From assembly GCF_030463565.1 (NCBI RefSeq), contig NC_134653.1:35215150-35279149 (forward strand): a stretch of 64,000 nt of DNA, in the 5' to 3' direction. Under the pieces are notes generated by a model. It searched no databases, was not told where the DNA came from, and was given only the letters and a program-made list of their open reading frames with translations. The stretch is from Pelecanus crispus (taxonomy: Eukaryota; Chordata; Aves; Pelecaniformes; Pelecanidae). Positions 49,301 through 62,412 of the stretch are shown here, one piece after another (position 1 is the stretch's first letter; every line of letters begins with the position of its first letter). Position numbers and translations under genes: made by a program.

Positions 49301-51536
49301 TTTCACCCTCTCTAGAAAAAAAAGGAACATCCTTACTCTTCCTTTGAATACATAATTAGTGCTAATTGAAGACCCATGTCAGAAATTTATACAGTGGGAC
49401 AGGATGTAGAATGCACAGGGTTTTTCCTATGAGTGCTAGAGATAAGCAAATTAAGATCTGCAGTCATCCTCTTCATGGATCCTCATGTCACATACAAGAC
49501 CTACAAGCCATAAGTGGTCCTGTAGTCATCCGTAGTCCTCATAAGTAGTTTCCCGATTCAACCGTCCCAGTTCAAAATCTTGTGTAGCGTAAGCTGAATC
49601 CTACCATTATGCTGATAATGTTTTGTGGGGCTACTCATGCTACAGGCACTATCTGTTCCAGGCAGATGACCTCAACCCCCTACTTAAACTGCCTAAACTC
49701 TCTCGGCTAATTGGCCTGACGCTGCGTAGGGAACTACTTTGTCCGCTCAGTGGAGGGGTCAGTTATCTCTGGCAAAGACACAGTGACAAATGGGCAACTA
49801 TCTTAAATGGGTGGGTTACAGCTGGAGACATCGTGAGACTACAGCCTGTGTGCGACAAAGATGGAGCTAAATCTCAGAAGAAGTTAAGGTTGACAGGGAT
49901 GTGTCCGCTTTTGAAAAAGCAATAGGTGAGCATCCCTACTGTGCAATGCAGCTTCCCAACCAGAGCTACCCATAATAATAAGCTAACAAATTAGAAGAAC
50001 GTTCTGGTTGAAAAGTTAAACCTTCAGAAGTGAGAAAGTATCAGAATTAAGGTTGTCATCTCTTATTACCTTAGCAATTTTCATCCTTTTTCCCCTGTCC
50101 TGTTACACGGAATTCAGGCAGGCCTCTGAAGAAGCACTGAGGTTATAGAAAGTATTGTCTCCATGTTGATTCCTAGTGCCTGCCACCACAGCGGTCCTAC
50201 TAACAAGGAGAGATTAGCCCCAAAAAATTCTTCTCCGTTTCTTTGACAATATAATGTAGGTATCCATAAGCTCTGTGGAGATCTTAATTTCCAAATTAAA
50301 TATGTGCACATACAGGCTTTTCGAACAGTTAGCACTCTGCAAAATTTCCATTGAACTATCAAATTTGTATTCTTAATGAAAAAGACTATCCTTCAAAACC
50401 ATATATCCCCCCTCCAAATGTTTATCATAAAACCTGAAGTAATATGAGCTTCTCAGAAAAAAAACAAACCCAACTCTTTTTTTGAGCAAAACATTCGGTT
50501 TTTCCTAAGTCCGTCCTTATAAAAGACTCAAACATTTCATCTCGCATAAAGGCCATAATCAGATGCTCAGCAATGAAGACTTCAGCTCAAACAATTAACA
50601 GTTAACAAAAGAGGCAGTTAAGGCAGCTTTGTTAAATGTTGCTACCTATATTGACTGCAGTAAACAGTTTCTCTTTAATTCTGTTGATGCCTAAATGAAA
50701 TGCGTGCTTCAAAATCTTAGACTATTTCATGAGACTTCATACCAATACTGAACTCATTACTCTTTGTAGCATACACATAGAGATAATAGGCTCAAGCTAG
50801 CACATATCAAGATCTCGAGGGTGCATTCTCCTTTCCATACATAGTAATGCAAGGGTGACTTCCATCAGTGCTAACTGAAGTCACATGTCTAACTCCCCCA
50901 TTCATCAAGATGAGAAAATTACATAACACAAAATTCCCATTCAGCTTTTAAAATTTTCCAGCTGTTAAGCAACTCCCTGGATCCAAATCAAAGTCTGCAG
51001 ATGCTCTGGGGGTAAAATCTCTGCTGAACTAATAACACAGTCTGGATGGAATTGCATTATTAAGAACATGCATGATGGCTCCATGAATCTGCCTGAATGT
51101 GGATCAGCTGCTCCTAATTCAATCACATGCTACATAGTTATGTCCTTATGTCCTCGGTATCACTATTTTTTTCTGCTATCTTATGTTCTTGCTTGTTTCC
51201 TTCAAAATCCTTAGGTCTCCTTCCCTCCCCCTCGATTTGACAGTACAAAATAACCCACGGAAGAGGTATATGTGCACTAACGTGACATTGAAATGGAACC
51301 AAATGCCATTGCCAGCTTTGGAAGTGTATAACTACAAGGCAGCCTCACGTCTGGTTAAACTAAGCAGAAAAAAAAACCCACAACCCACCAGTTTGCTGCC
51401 TTTCCATTTATAGAATTTTGCAGTAGATCCAAATGAGTATATCCTTTACTCTGGAACAGGAAGAATAATGCATTGCACTTGTACATTAAGAATGAATGGA
51501 AGAGAGGTTTAGAATGTAGTCTGTCTTTATTCATTT
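43389..51536. other. Intergenic desert, no gene seen
   Basis: AT-rich sequence with only short unrecognised open frames, the longest being 46537-46869 minus and 49623-49925 plus. GGATTCTGGCACCCTT at 47465 weakly resembles an ancient repeat. No supportable gene. Confidence 0.6.
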
Positions 51537-51590
51537 GGGGCCTGATTCAGCAAAGTGCAAAACAAATGCTTAATTTTCAGATAAAATCAA
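51537..51590 (+). mobile_element. Ancient amniote palindromic-transposon remnant
   Basis: GGGGCCTGATTCAGCAAAGT followed by GCTTAATTTTCAG-type sequence matches the terminal part of a widespread old amniote repeat that begins GGGCCTGATTCAGCAAAGCA and continues through GCTTAACTTTAAGCA. The complementary half is not visible, so the element is truncated or eroded. Confidence 0.6.
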
Positions 51591-51754
51591 GTGTGTTTTT
51601 TTCATGCATTGCATGTGTTGGGTAAAATTCATCCTAACAGTTACTAACTCCATAAAGACATGACACATCAGCACTGGTGGGTATTTCATTCCCAGGGTGA
51701 GATAACTAGAGGTACTAGCAAATTTTCCAATTCCAGACAGACATTGACTCAGGC

Positions 51755-51830
51755 TTTACGGATATCATTTAACCTCTCTGCCTCTCTTTGCCCACCTATA
51801 AAATGTGGATATTAATGTTGAAAGGGCATA
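51755..51830 (+). mobile_element. MIR SINE, diverged
   Basis: ATCATTTAACCTCTCTGCCT, then TTTGCCCACCTATAAAATGT and GGATATTAATG follow the MIR core order in the + direction. The region after 51830 is too diverged to assign. Confidence 0.75.
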
Positions 51831-54737
51831 CCAGGCAAATTTCATGAATGGGGTTTACTGGTCTAAACTAACCATAGCTTTACACAGGGCACTAATGTCA
51901 AAAAGCACTGCAGAAAGAAATCGCACTGTTAAATGTGATCTCTGCTAGAAGGAGATGGAAAAATAGGAGGAGTTCTGGCCCGAAGGGGCCAGGAAGGCTA
52001 GCAGAGACGGCTCCTCCTTGCATTCCCCCAGGCCCAGTTTTCATGAGGCTGTGTCATGGATTAAAGCTGTGCCCAGGCTTTCAGCAGGTAAATCTGTAAA
52101 TCTGGTAAATCATTTACATCGGGACTGTGCCAACTCAATGTCTGAAAATCATTTTAAGCTTGGAAAATTTGGTATAAGTCTTGCTTACTACTATGATAGT
52201 ATTTTTACATTTAGGTTTTATAGCATCAGCTGTTGACAATTGAACGAAACCCTAAATTCTGGCCAGCATGGAGAAAGTGTTGTTACAGTAGTGTTTGTGA
52301 ATGCATCCCAAAACAAGATACACTTGCTTGATTTTCCAGTTCAGGAAACAAGAATTATTTATCTGTGTAGAAGGAGCAATCAGCTTCCCTCTATCAGCTT
52401 TCCCAGATGCTTATCCTGATGGAGTGGAACTACAAAAGCCTACCATGTGGGCTCTGGTTGCCTGAACAATATCAGTCTTTTGTCAACAGCTCTACAATCC
52501 AAATACCGTGTTCTGCACAGATTCAGATAATACTATAAAGTGCATTAGCTGCTTAGGCTCTGTTGACTAATATTACCTAGGATCAGAGGAATTTTACTTA
52601 GATTATTTGGGGGGAATGGCTGTATATAGGAGTTATCAATAACAGAATGAAAATTTCTGAAACCAATGCAGTTTTGAAGGGCAGTTGCCTACTTAACCTC
52701 AACAGCAGTATTTCTTCAGAACTCTTCTTCATAAAGGCTTTGCCTTTGCATATCAGGGATGTAATAAACTGCAATAATGAATGACAAATCATTCTCTTCT
52801 ACCTGGACTTCATTCTGACTAAAGCAGCCCCCCTGCCGGTCCATGAAAAAAGTGGGGGGGTTTTAAGCGCTCATCCTAGAAATAGCAATGTGCAAATCCC
52901 AGACCAGTGTAACATGACAAAAACTGGAACCAACGTTCAATTAAGTCTCAGCTGCAGGAGTTCCTTAATAGGAGGGCTTTCTTGAACATCTGGGTCTTCC
53001 TAAGGGTTTTCTATGGAGCCTTTCACTCAAGTCACTCAGGAAACATTGCACACTGAAATGCATGGTAGAAATATCTAAGCAATTTGGAAAAATTTGCTTG
53101 GGTACTGGAGGTTGACTAGCTTCAGCAGCACCAGACTCCACCTGGGCTAATTTGTCCTGTTGCAAAGCAGTGAAAATTCAGTCATTTTCTCTCAGTTTTA
53201 TTGTTTTTACTTCGCTAATTCATGTTGATAATTTATATACTTAGAATGGAAACGGAAAATTGTGAACTTTGTTGTAATTAGGGGTGATGAGCTTTACAAT
53301 GTGTTTTGCTTTATGTTAGTGTAGATGTAAATTCTATAATGATTAAATAGCTCTTCTACATCAGACTGACCATTTAAAATGGTTGTTCTGAAATCGAATT
53401 ATTTTATTTTCCTGTACAAAACATGTTCAGTATAAAGATTTGTGTTGTAGTGGCAGATAAAGAAAATCCAATAAACAAGCAAAGTAAAAACTTCAATAAA
53501 GTCATATGCTAAGAAAGACTTGAAGAGAAACTGTTCAGCTGTTCAAAAGTAATCATGTTACATAGTGACTACAGTTTGGTGCAAAGCAGTTCTGAAAAGT
53601 TGAAGAAATGGAATGTTTTGGACAGAGAGTGCAAATGGAACTAAGGAAATTTTTCTGAGATTAGCAGTTTCATTCTCTGTCAAATTGTTCCTTCTTCAAA
53701 GATGAATCATTTCAAAGGGTAAAAATGGACATAAATAGGAAAAGCCTTTTTTCTGAGTGCGAAGACTTAAGTGCTAGGTTTTCACTCCTTAAAATACGTA
53801 ATTGATTTATTTGGCCTAATGATAATGTAAAAATATTAGATTTGTATTATATGGTTTGGTGAGGGCAAAATAGCATTTCTATTATACTGGAAAGAGAGGA
53901 AATGAAGGGAAGTAAAACACTTCGCTATACTGCAAGAATTATTATCCCTTGGAACAGACACATAAATGACACTAAAAATTTTGAGGGAGTAAGGCAAAGT
54001 GAACAAAAATCTCTAATACTCTGTTAAATAGGGTGAAATAGAGACCTTAAAAAGGGTTTGCTTCATGGCACATGCATGAAGTTGGAAATCCTGTAGCAGC
54101 AGATAATACCAGTTTTGTTCAGCATGTGATTTCTTGCAATTTGCCAGAAAACATCTGCCCTTGGCCTTAGTCAGAAGCAGAAGATGGCACAGATGATCTG
54201 TCTGGTAAGGTGAGTTCCATCATCTTCAGTGTGTTCTAAGTAAAATTTTGGAGCTCCTATGGAACCCCTGTACATGTATTCTAGGTTCCTTCAAAAGCCC
54301 AACGGGAAAGCGTGAAATGTGAATTCAAATATTTATTGCCCTTAATGTATGTTTTACCCCAGCTCTACCTTCATATGTTTAGTCTGATTAGTTTAGTTAT
54401 TCTCTCTTGCCATTTAAAAGATACACCTTCATAATAATTATGCCATGCCATCAGAAGATAAGCTAGGAATAAACCATGGATGAAAATTCCCAGTTGATTT
54501 TGCCAGGGTCAGTGTTTCATTTTAGGAATGGTCTCCCTTGGAAGGGCTCTTGCCTGTGTCAGTACTTGCAGAGGTTACACTGCTTCCGAGGCAGAACCTG
54601 GGTCTCTGCAAATTCCTGCAATTCGAACGGATATGCAATGTTTATAATGATTGAAGTTATGTCCTATATTGCAATACCCAAGAGCCTTTGGAGTTTTTCA
54701 GTGTGTTTTATAACTGTGCTATCCAATTTAAAAGAAT

Positions 54738-54756
54738 AAACAAAACAAAACAAAAA
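54738..54756 (+). repeat. (CAAAA)n microsatellite
   Basis: About four CAAAA units. Confidence 0.85.
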
Positions 54757-55859
54757 GCTGGTAAAAGAGACAATTAAATGTCTTAGGTTGAGATGCTCCA
54801 TAATTTATTGCAGATCTATGAGAGAACATTTGTAGAACCCATTTAATTCATTTAATAGTAATGCAAACATTGATATAAATTAAAACTCCGGAACGCTCTC
54901 TCACATCTTTTCTCTCCCCATGAGAGGTGCATGAAAATGATTTATTACTCATAGATTATAATTGCTTAAAATAGGTTATGATGTAAGGAAAAAAAAATCT
55001 AATCCCTTCTACCAGGCAGGAGCAAAATTCTACAGACAGAGAAATTACATCTAACGCCAGTGTCTTAAGGAAGAAACATCCTTCTGCCCCCTTTGGGGAA
55101 ACTCTAAGAACATCTTTTTAGAACTGTCAAAATTCACAAGCTGTAATAAATTATTCTTTTTCATTACCCATTTATTAAGTAGGCTGTTTGGTATAATAGC
55201 AGAAAAATTCTGTTTAATTTTTACAGTATTACACTACTGTGATTTCTCATTTGAAACAGACTAGTTATCAAGAGCAGCGATGTGTTTTATTTTGTACATT
55301 GGGACCATCTTTCCTCTGAATTCTGATGAAGACAACTTTTAAAGCATGTAACGCTCTGCCTGTCAGGACGGTTACACGTTGGGGAGGTAGGCTGGCTCAG
55401 TGGAATTGCCAACCTTAAGGCTAGCTCCCAGAAACAGCTTGGACCGCAAGCTCCGTGCAGTTGTGCACGCGATACCCGCTGCTGCATTTCTGCAATCTCT
55501 TGGCTAAGGCACGTCGCAATGCTTAGCACTTCTCCCCCTTCGAAACGCCGGATCCCATCCTTTTTCTGTGTCAGACACTGAGGGGCAAGTTATGATGAAA
55601 GGGGTTCACCCGCTGCTTGTAGTAATTGTATTAATGTATTTGAGTCACTCTTTTTTGCAATTACTTGAAGAATTAAAGCGGACATCAGATGCGAAATTTA
55701 GTACCAGGTTAAACGGGAAATTTGAGGAAAACCAGACCGCCGAAGAGTTATAACAAAATTTAACATTGTTGTAAATATTGGCTATAAGATGCTGCAGGGT
55801 TCTCATTAACTGTAATGCTAATGTGAAATTAGGAATGAAACTTTACACTGGATAAATGG

Positions 55860-55955
55860 ATAAAACCCTGGCTTAGGAGATGAGAAATCTGGAACCAGGT
55901 CCTGGCTCCATCACAAATCTCTGTATGATTGTGAGAGAGTAATTTATTTCATATA
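55860..55955 (+). mobile_element. MIR SINE remnant
   Basis: CTGGCTTAGGAGATGAGAAA, then GGAACCAGGTCCTGGCTCCA and TCACAAATCTCTGTATGATT correspond to the MIR 5'/core order (GGAGTCAGGAGACCTGGGTT, CTGGCTCTGCCACTTACTAG, CTGTGTGACCTTGG). It runs into an AT-rich block at its 3' side. Confidence 0.7.
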
Positions 55956-55957
55956 CT

Positions 55958-56033
55958 AATTTCAAATATTATAAATATATAACTATATTATACTATAATG
56001 ATATTACTATAATTTATATTCTATAAAAATATG
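55958..56033. repeat. AT-rich low-complexity block
   Basis: Almost pure A/T with recurring TATAAT/ATTATA words, just after the MIR remnant. Confidence 0.8.
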
Positions 56034-58066
56034 TCATAGTCCAGGTCTACTCAGGGTAATGCTGCCTCACCCTTGGTGGCGGAAGTGAAACACTAATGAC
56101 TTTGCTTTCATAAAATGAAAGTCAAAATACATATTCTTCTGGTTTGCTTAAGCTGGAGTGAATGTGCACACTTTACCCCAGGTTTATTATGTGTAAAGAG
56201 CTTTTGAATACAAGATCCAAAGTTAATAAACACATTGTAAGTATTGATTATAATGGGTTTATTTAGAGCGCTGTCAGGTGTCTGCTTCAGTTGTCATAGG
56301 CCACCTCGCATTTGTCCTACCCATGCTCAAAATCAAATGTCTGAGGTATAAGACTAAAAACAGCAACCACGCTTCCATACGCGATCGCGGGGCAGGCGCA
56401 GGGGAGGTGTCTGGCCAGATCCCCAGCCGGCAAAATGAAACTCTTGTGCGTCACACGGTCTTACACCATGCTTCTGCGGTGGCTCACTACGTTTTTTCAT
56501 ATGGGGTTGCACACATGGTAACACATAACTAACTACACAGTGTAGCCCAGAAAATATGACTACAGAAGCAGAGGGAATAGATGGCTGCAATAATGGTTTT
56601 AGGGGCTATTTAGGAGACCAACGGTCCCCCTTCACCTCCCAGAAGGGATATGCAATGAAAACAGAAAGACAAAATAAAAGCTACCGATCTCCTACGCCCT
56701 GAACGGCGGCGACAAGAAGCCAGGAATGCTGCCTTGTGGGCTTTGGTTGAAAATATATAAATAAATGGTGGTTATAAAACCCACATTGTATCTTCACAGC
56801 CAGCAGCGACATAAAGCTGCTTTCTTCAGCTAGGAAGTGGATTACATTTTTATAACTAATCCGCAGCTCTTTGACTGAAAAGATTTGCTAAGCTCCCCTT
56901 CGCTACTTTTTCTTTTAGGTCTGTGCACTCTAAAAGCTTCCTTCCACCTTCTTCAGCCTACTTCCCAAAAGTATATGCATGGCTATTTTTTTGGACTTAC
57001 AGAACGTAACTCTGTTTGTGCCTGGCATTGTTAAACAGGATCCGCAGACGGGGCAAAAAAAAAAAAAACAACACCCAAACAACTCAGTGCTTCACTGATC
57101 CATAAAATCATTATAGGCAGCATTTCAGCTTCAACAAGTGCCAAAAATTCGCCCCTCTCCCCGAATATAAAAAATAAAGCAGAAACAAAAATAACAAGGC
57201 TATTAATCTTTCATTAAGTTAAAGGGATGAAAAGGAATCGCTTAAAGTATCATTCTTTACTTGCACCACAAGATTGGATGCCCCCCGCTAACTTCAAAGG
57301 CTCTAAAAGAAGCTGGTTAATATTGTTGGCACAGAACCAGATTGTGGTTTACTTTAGGTTTTCTGATTTTTTTTTTTTTTTCAACAAAAGAAAACATTAA
57401 GGGTTGGACACTGATTGCTGAGTAACAGCCATTGAAAGAGGTTGCCTTTTGTGCTGCTACCAGTAATATGTCAATTTTCAGACATGTAATAGCTGTTCAA
57501 AAAATCGTGTCCGTCACCGTGTGAGGGCAAAAGTGTGTAACGTTGCTCCTGTTCGTTCTGTGGTTTCAGATCCGACACAAATCACTGGTTTTCCCTGTAT
57601 GCCAGAGCGTTTGGATTTGCCATAGCTTTGGTGAAATATGGACTTCATCCATCCCAAGAGAAGTTCTAGATCTCCCATAAGCCACAAAGTCACTCACCTG
57701 CTTGCCCGCACAATTGCTATTACATTTTAATTCCTCCCCAGCCCCAAAGTTTGTGTATATTGAAAACAAAGCTAATTGCTACTGAGTGACATAATTTTGT
57801 GGTTACATTTCTTTGTGCAGGGGTTTCTTTTCAGTGTAGTGCAAGCTGTTAAGCTGCAGATTGTGGTTGCTGCTGCCTGGCAAAGGGTAAATAACAAGAA
57901 GCGGGGAAAAGGCAGGCAGGAAGTGTTTGTGATGGTTTGATGATGTGCTGATAGCTTAATGTGCTTGGCTGAGTTGTGCGGTGCAGGCTCATGTAAATCC
58001 ATGTTGCTTGGTGTGCGTGTGTGGCAAAGGAGAAAACATTCAGTATTATTTTGCTCTCTTTTTCAG

Positions 58067-58490
58067 ATAAAGAAGTAGTTCAGTCGCCATTGCACAGCCA
58101 GCCTTCAGCCTTTTTCCCTAAGTGGAGAGTGAGGAAATACAGGCGTGACGATGCAAAGCGCGGCCTCCTGCGGGCTTGAGCACCTGAATTCCCTGCGTTT
58201 CAGCACGACTCGTCTTGGGCAGAGTAATTGGAAGGCCCAAGGAACCTTCCTACACGCACACAAGATAGCTGCTGTGCCAGACACTGCGTGTGTGAGCGGG
58301 GATGTCAGGTTGGTGAGCTGGATGCAGACGATTGCCCTGCCGGTGCCGGGCACAGGGAGCTGTAGAGGCTTGGCTCAAGTCGCCAATTTAGCAACCGGGG
58401 TTACTGGCTGTGCGCAACTGGGAAGGCAAAGAAACCCACATGTGCTTCCACACAGACCACATGGAAAGCCCCAGCCTTGGAGTTAAAATT
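58067..58490 (+). other. CpG-richer, exon-like patch of unknown role
   Basis: A strong acceptor-like motif (TTTTGCTCTCTTTTTCAG, ending 58066) precedes sequence richer in GC and CpG than its surroundings. A frame is open from 58133 to 58486, with ATG at 58151; a stop at 58130-58132 separates it from the acceptor. A donor-like GTGAGC lies at 58313. The encoded sequence resembles no family I know, and codon-like bias is not obvious. It could be a non-coding exon, an enhancer or an old insertion. Confidence 0.2.
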
Positions 58491-60194
58491 TGCAAATGGC
58501 CAGTCCTATAGCAGCTGAAAGTGTTCTTCTATTCCTGTAAAGGCAAAGCACTTTCAGCGTCAGGTCTTGCTAGCCATGGCTGTGATGATAACTTCTAACA
58601 CATGGGCACTGGACTCCAGACTTCTGCTTACCTGCCGTAACTGTCGTGGGTATAAAATGGGATGAGAAAGTACCAGCTGAGAATTTCAGTGCAGTTTATG
58701 GAAACATTCTGCATATAAAGGGAGTAGATATTTTAAAAATACAAACTATATAAACATGGGGTAGTTGGAAGTATCTATTTTATTTGATCTGTTGTCATTC
58801 ATTCTATTAAGGCAGCACTGCTGGATCTGCTGTTTTGATTCCGTGTTGCTGAATAAAGCGGAAATATCCCATTTGTCCCTGTGAAATTCTGTTTCTACTT
58901 ACACCAGGCTATTAATGCATAACAACTGCAAATAAATTTGGCTACTTTCCCCAAAGTGCATTGCACCCAACATCTCCCCGTCATGCTCATATCCATTATA
59001 TCTTCTAACTATTCCCTCTGGGCCAGGTTCAACATTCATCAAAAAACTTACATTTAACCCAACAGTGTTTGCATAAGGCGTATATACATTCTTGCATATG
59101 GCAAATATGACCGATACCTTAAATTCCTTCCTTAAAACCCTCTTCAGGGAAAGTCTATTATACTCTTGCTATGATTAATAATGTCTCCCTGACTTCTAAT
59201 AAACGACGTATTTTATTTGTCTGAGTTAGCCCATAAATTCTTTGGTGCAGGAGGAAAGAGCATGACCATTACGCTTTTCGGTTTTTTTCAAGAGGAAGCA
59301 TACATTTCCTGCACAAAACAGCAAATGGAGCCAGTTGCACTCTTTGTGAGGCAGGTTGCCCGGTGCTTCCTATTACGAGACACCTTTCAGTCGCTCACGG
59401 TTCTACCAAACTCTTATCTGTTTGTCCTGAAATGGGTGATCTCAGCCGACTGCCTCAGCCGTTTCTGGCAGTACGATGAAGGATAAATTGGTTGTGTTTT
59501 TGTGTTAAAAAATGCTGGCAAACAAAGTGGCACTAACGCTGTTGTTTGTCTTCACAGAGCCTGAAAGCACATTATGTTTTTAAAATACTGACACTTCAGT
59601 GACAAGTGCCGCAGAAAGGCCCATTCGGACATTAATAATTGTGGCTCAGAGCCCGTCAGCGTGCTGTACATAGGACAGGGTGGTACACACCGAGCACTGG
59701 CGATGAAGGGGAGCACTGAACAGCACCGATCTGTCTCCATGTGCTGAATGAGGCATGGGTTCTCTTGGAAAAAAAAATGTAATCATGTAATTAAGAACTC
59801 TGCCATAATGTATAAACAGCAGGAGGCTAATACTGCTCCACCAGCATCTCAACTCCTGGCATTTTCTTATTTTTAAGTGCTTGAGTTTGACCTGAATAAT
59901 TTTCGTTTAACTTGTTTCTTTGTGTGTGTAATAAATAATAGAGACTAATGCAAACAATCCAAAATGCAATTATTTCATTTCAGCAGCTGTATGAATTGCA
60001 TCTCTTTCTGGTAGAATGGCTCCTACATAACAAAAGGGATTCCTTCCCTGAAAAATTAATTTTCTCCATCTCTCAAATTTTCTGGTGGGGTTCCCAGTTG
60101 GAGAGGACAGGGCATAAATTCTACAGAAGTGTCCCTGCCAGAACCTGAGGAGGGTTGCATAAACAAGAACATCACCCGGGTGTCCTTCCTGGCC

Positions 60195-60215
60195 ATGGGA
60201 TCTGTGCGATCCCAT
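60195..60215. repeat. Short hairpin, 8-bp perfect stem
   Basis: ATGGGATC, a TGTGC loop, then GATCCCAT. A minor inverted repeat with no recognised role. Confidence 0.8.
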
Positions 60216-61851
60216 CAGCAGGGACATTACTCTGATTTTTTTTGTCAGCAAACTTCCCTCTGGCAGACGGACAGCTGGTGCGCTCGGTTGACTTCAAGAG
60301 ACTTTGGATCAGGCCTTGGGCATGAGTCACGGACGTAAGCGTAAGGAAAGATTGTATTTTAACATCCTATATAGTCTGGCTGCATGCTGCATCTTTGTGA
60401 CTTTTGATGAATTTATGCTTCACTTTGTGTAATGTTTATCTTGAAAAGAAGGTTTTTTAAGCTTGGCTAAGCAAAAAGAATTTTCAAGAGGGGGAATGGC
60501 TGGTTCACGCTTGAGACGGCTGTCTGTTAAATGTTATATTAATGATAAGATCCTAAAAGAGCCGGTCGGGGGTGAACAATCTTTTTCTTTCCTTTTTTAC
60601 ACTATCTTTGCTGAAGTTTCTTTTCCGCTTAGAGTGAAGGGGAACAGTTTTCTTTTACTTCCCTTTTTTTTTTTATCACCAACTTCAACCACAGGGTCAG
60701 CTTTGATTTGGGTGAGTCAGAAACATATTTATCTCTGAAGTTCTCCTTCTGTGCCTGGGAATGAAGTGTTTCTCCTCATCTCAGAAGAAAAAGACGTATT
60801 TTAAATAATAGCAGTGCCAAAAAAAAGAGAAAAGGTAATAATAGCTGTTTGTTTGACCTGCTATATAGTAGGCCTGATTTATACGTTGCTGGTACATATA
60901 TGATTTTAAGAGACTTCTTTAGTTTCTCCGTGGCAATATTTATAGTTTGTTTATAGAAAGAGATCTGTACTCCAGATTTTGTTCTAAACTGTGCTCAGCT
61001 CAGACAGTTGTTACAGCAGATAGACTTGACCTAGTACTCACCCTGTTTAAGATGTGTTTTATTTTTGCAGGCATTCCATAGTTGCAGGAAGCACTCAAGC
61101 CTTAATCTCGACCACTTGTCGGGTAGTGAAAGGAAAAACCAATTCAGGGAGCAATCCTCTTGAGAAACCATACATGGGCTTTAGGGAGAGCTCAGCAGGC
61201 CTGCAAATGCTGCAGGCAGCTTTGAAATCCCCAGTTTAAGATGGGCCAACGAGGCTTTGTTGTTGATGCCCCAAGGGAAAAGCCAAATGCAGTGCTCATC
61301 ACAATGTGAATGCGTATCAAGAATAAACTGAGATTTTGCATGGTTTCATCTGTACATCCTTTTCCTGCCTTTTTCTGCAGTCTTGGTGGAAACAAAACTG
61401 CTTAAAAGCCTGAAAACCCTGGAAACATGTTGGTTCTCAGACTCTAACAGGTATCCCCACGGTCTTCAAGACCCTGAATTCTTTTGTCCTGGTAGCTTAT
61501 GCCCTTGGGCAGGAGTACATGCCATCGGTGCCGCTGCCTATCTGTTCAGAGGGCTGTGCGCAGTTCGGAGCGAGCATATGCTATTCTTGGCTATAGTTCT
61601 TTGTGAGTATTAGACATCCTGACAAGAGCCTTTGTGATATTCTTGGCTTCTGTGGTCTTCCGTTGCCGTACCCATAGTAACTGGACTGTAAGCAGGCCTG
61701 GTGTCGCCAATGCCAGGCTCTCTTACATGGGATCTTGCATGCTGTATATGGTGGTCTCTGGTGAGACACTCGTAACATTCTGAATCTCAGAGCAAGCAGT
61801 ATTCACTTAATCTTTCTTTAGTATTTGAACTACCCTTTTTTTCTTAGACTA

Positions 61852-62412
61852 TCATAGAATCATAGAATGCTTTGGGTGGGAAGGGCCCTTTAGAGCCCCC
61901 CCAGCCCAGCCCCTGCAGTGCCAGGGACAGCTTTAACCAGCCCAGGGTGCTCAGAGCCCCGTCCAGCCTGGCCTGGGATGGTGCCAGGGACGGGGCCTCC
62001 ACCGCCTCTCTGGGCAACCTGTGCCAGTGCTTCACCGCCCTCAGTGTAAGGAATTTCTTCCTTATATTCAGTCTAAATCTATCCTTATTTAGTTTAAACC
62101 CATCACCCCTTGTCCTGTCCCAACAGGCCTTGCTAAAAGCTTGCCCCCCCCTTCCTGCAGCCCCTGTCAGCGCTGCCAGGCCGCACTCAGGCCTCCCCGC
62201 AGCCCCCTCCTCTCCAGGCTGAGCACCCCCAGCCCCCCCAGCCTGGCCCCGCAGCAGAGGGGCTCCGGCCCTCGGGGCATTTCTGTGGCCTCCTCCAGAC
62301 CCGCTCCGACAGCTCCGTGTCCTTGTGCCGAGGGCCCAGAGCTGGGCGCAGGGCTGCAGGGGGGTCTGCCCAGAGCGGGGCAGGGGGGCAGAATCCCCTC
62401 CCTCAACCTGCT
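61852..62412 (-). mobile_element. CR1 LINE 3' fragment, about 560 bp
   Basis: Begins with the reverse complement of the octamer tail (ATCATAGAATCATAGAATGC). On the minus strand it encodes the end of CR1 ORF2 (KHWHRLPREAVEAPS) and, further upstream, a GC-rich coding segment with several frame breaks. The 3' UTR is nearly the same as in the + strand copy at 11688, so the two are related insertions in opposite orientation. It is 5'-truncated near 62412 and not functional. Confidence 0.95.

Larger units (their letters stand above)
51831..61851. other. Intergenic desert with one CpG-richer patch
   Basis: Holds a (CAAAA)n tract, a MIR-like remnant, an AT-rich block, a CpG-richer stretch at 55350-55560 (chance minus-strand frame 55287-55529), the exon-like patch at 58067-58490 and a small hairpin at 60195. 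Otherwise nothing can be supported. Confidence 0.6.
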
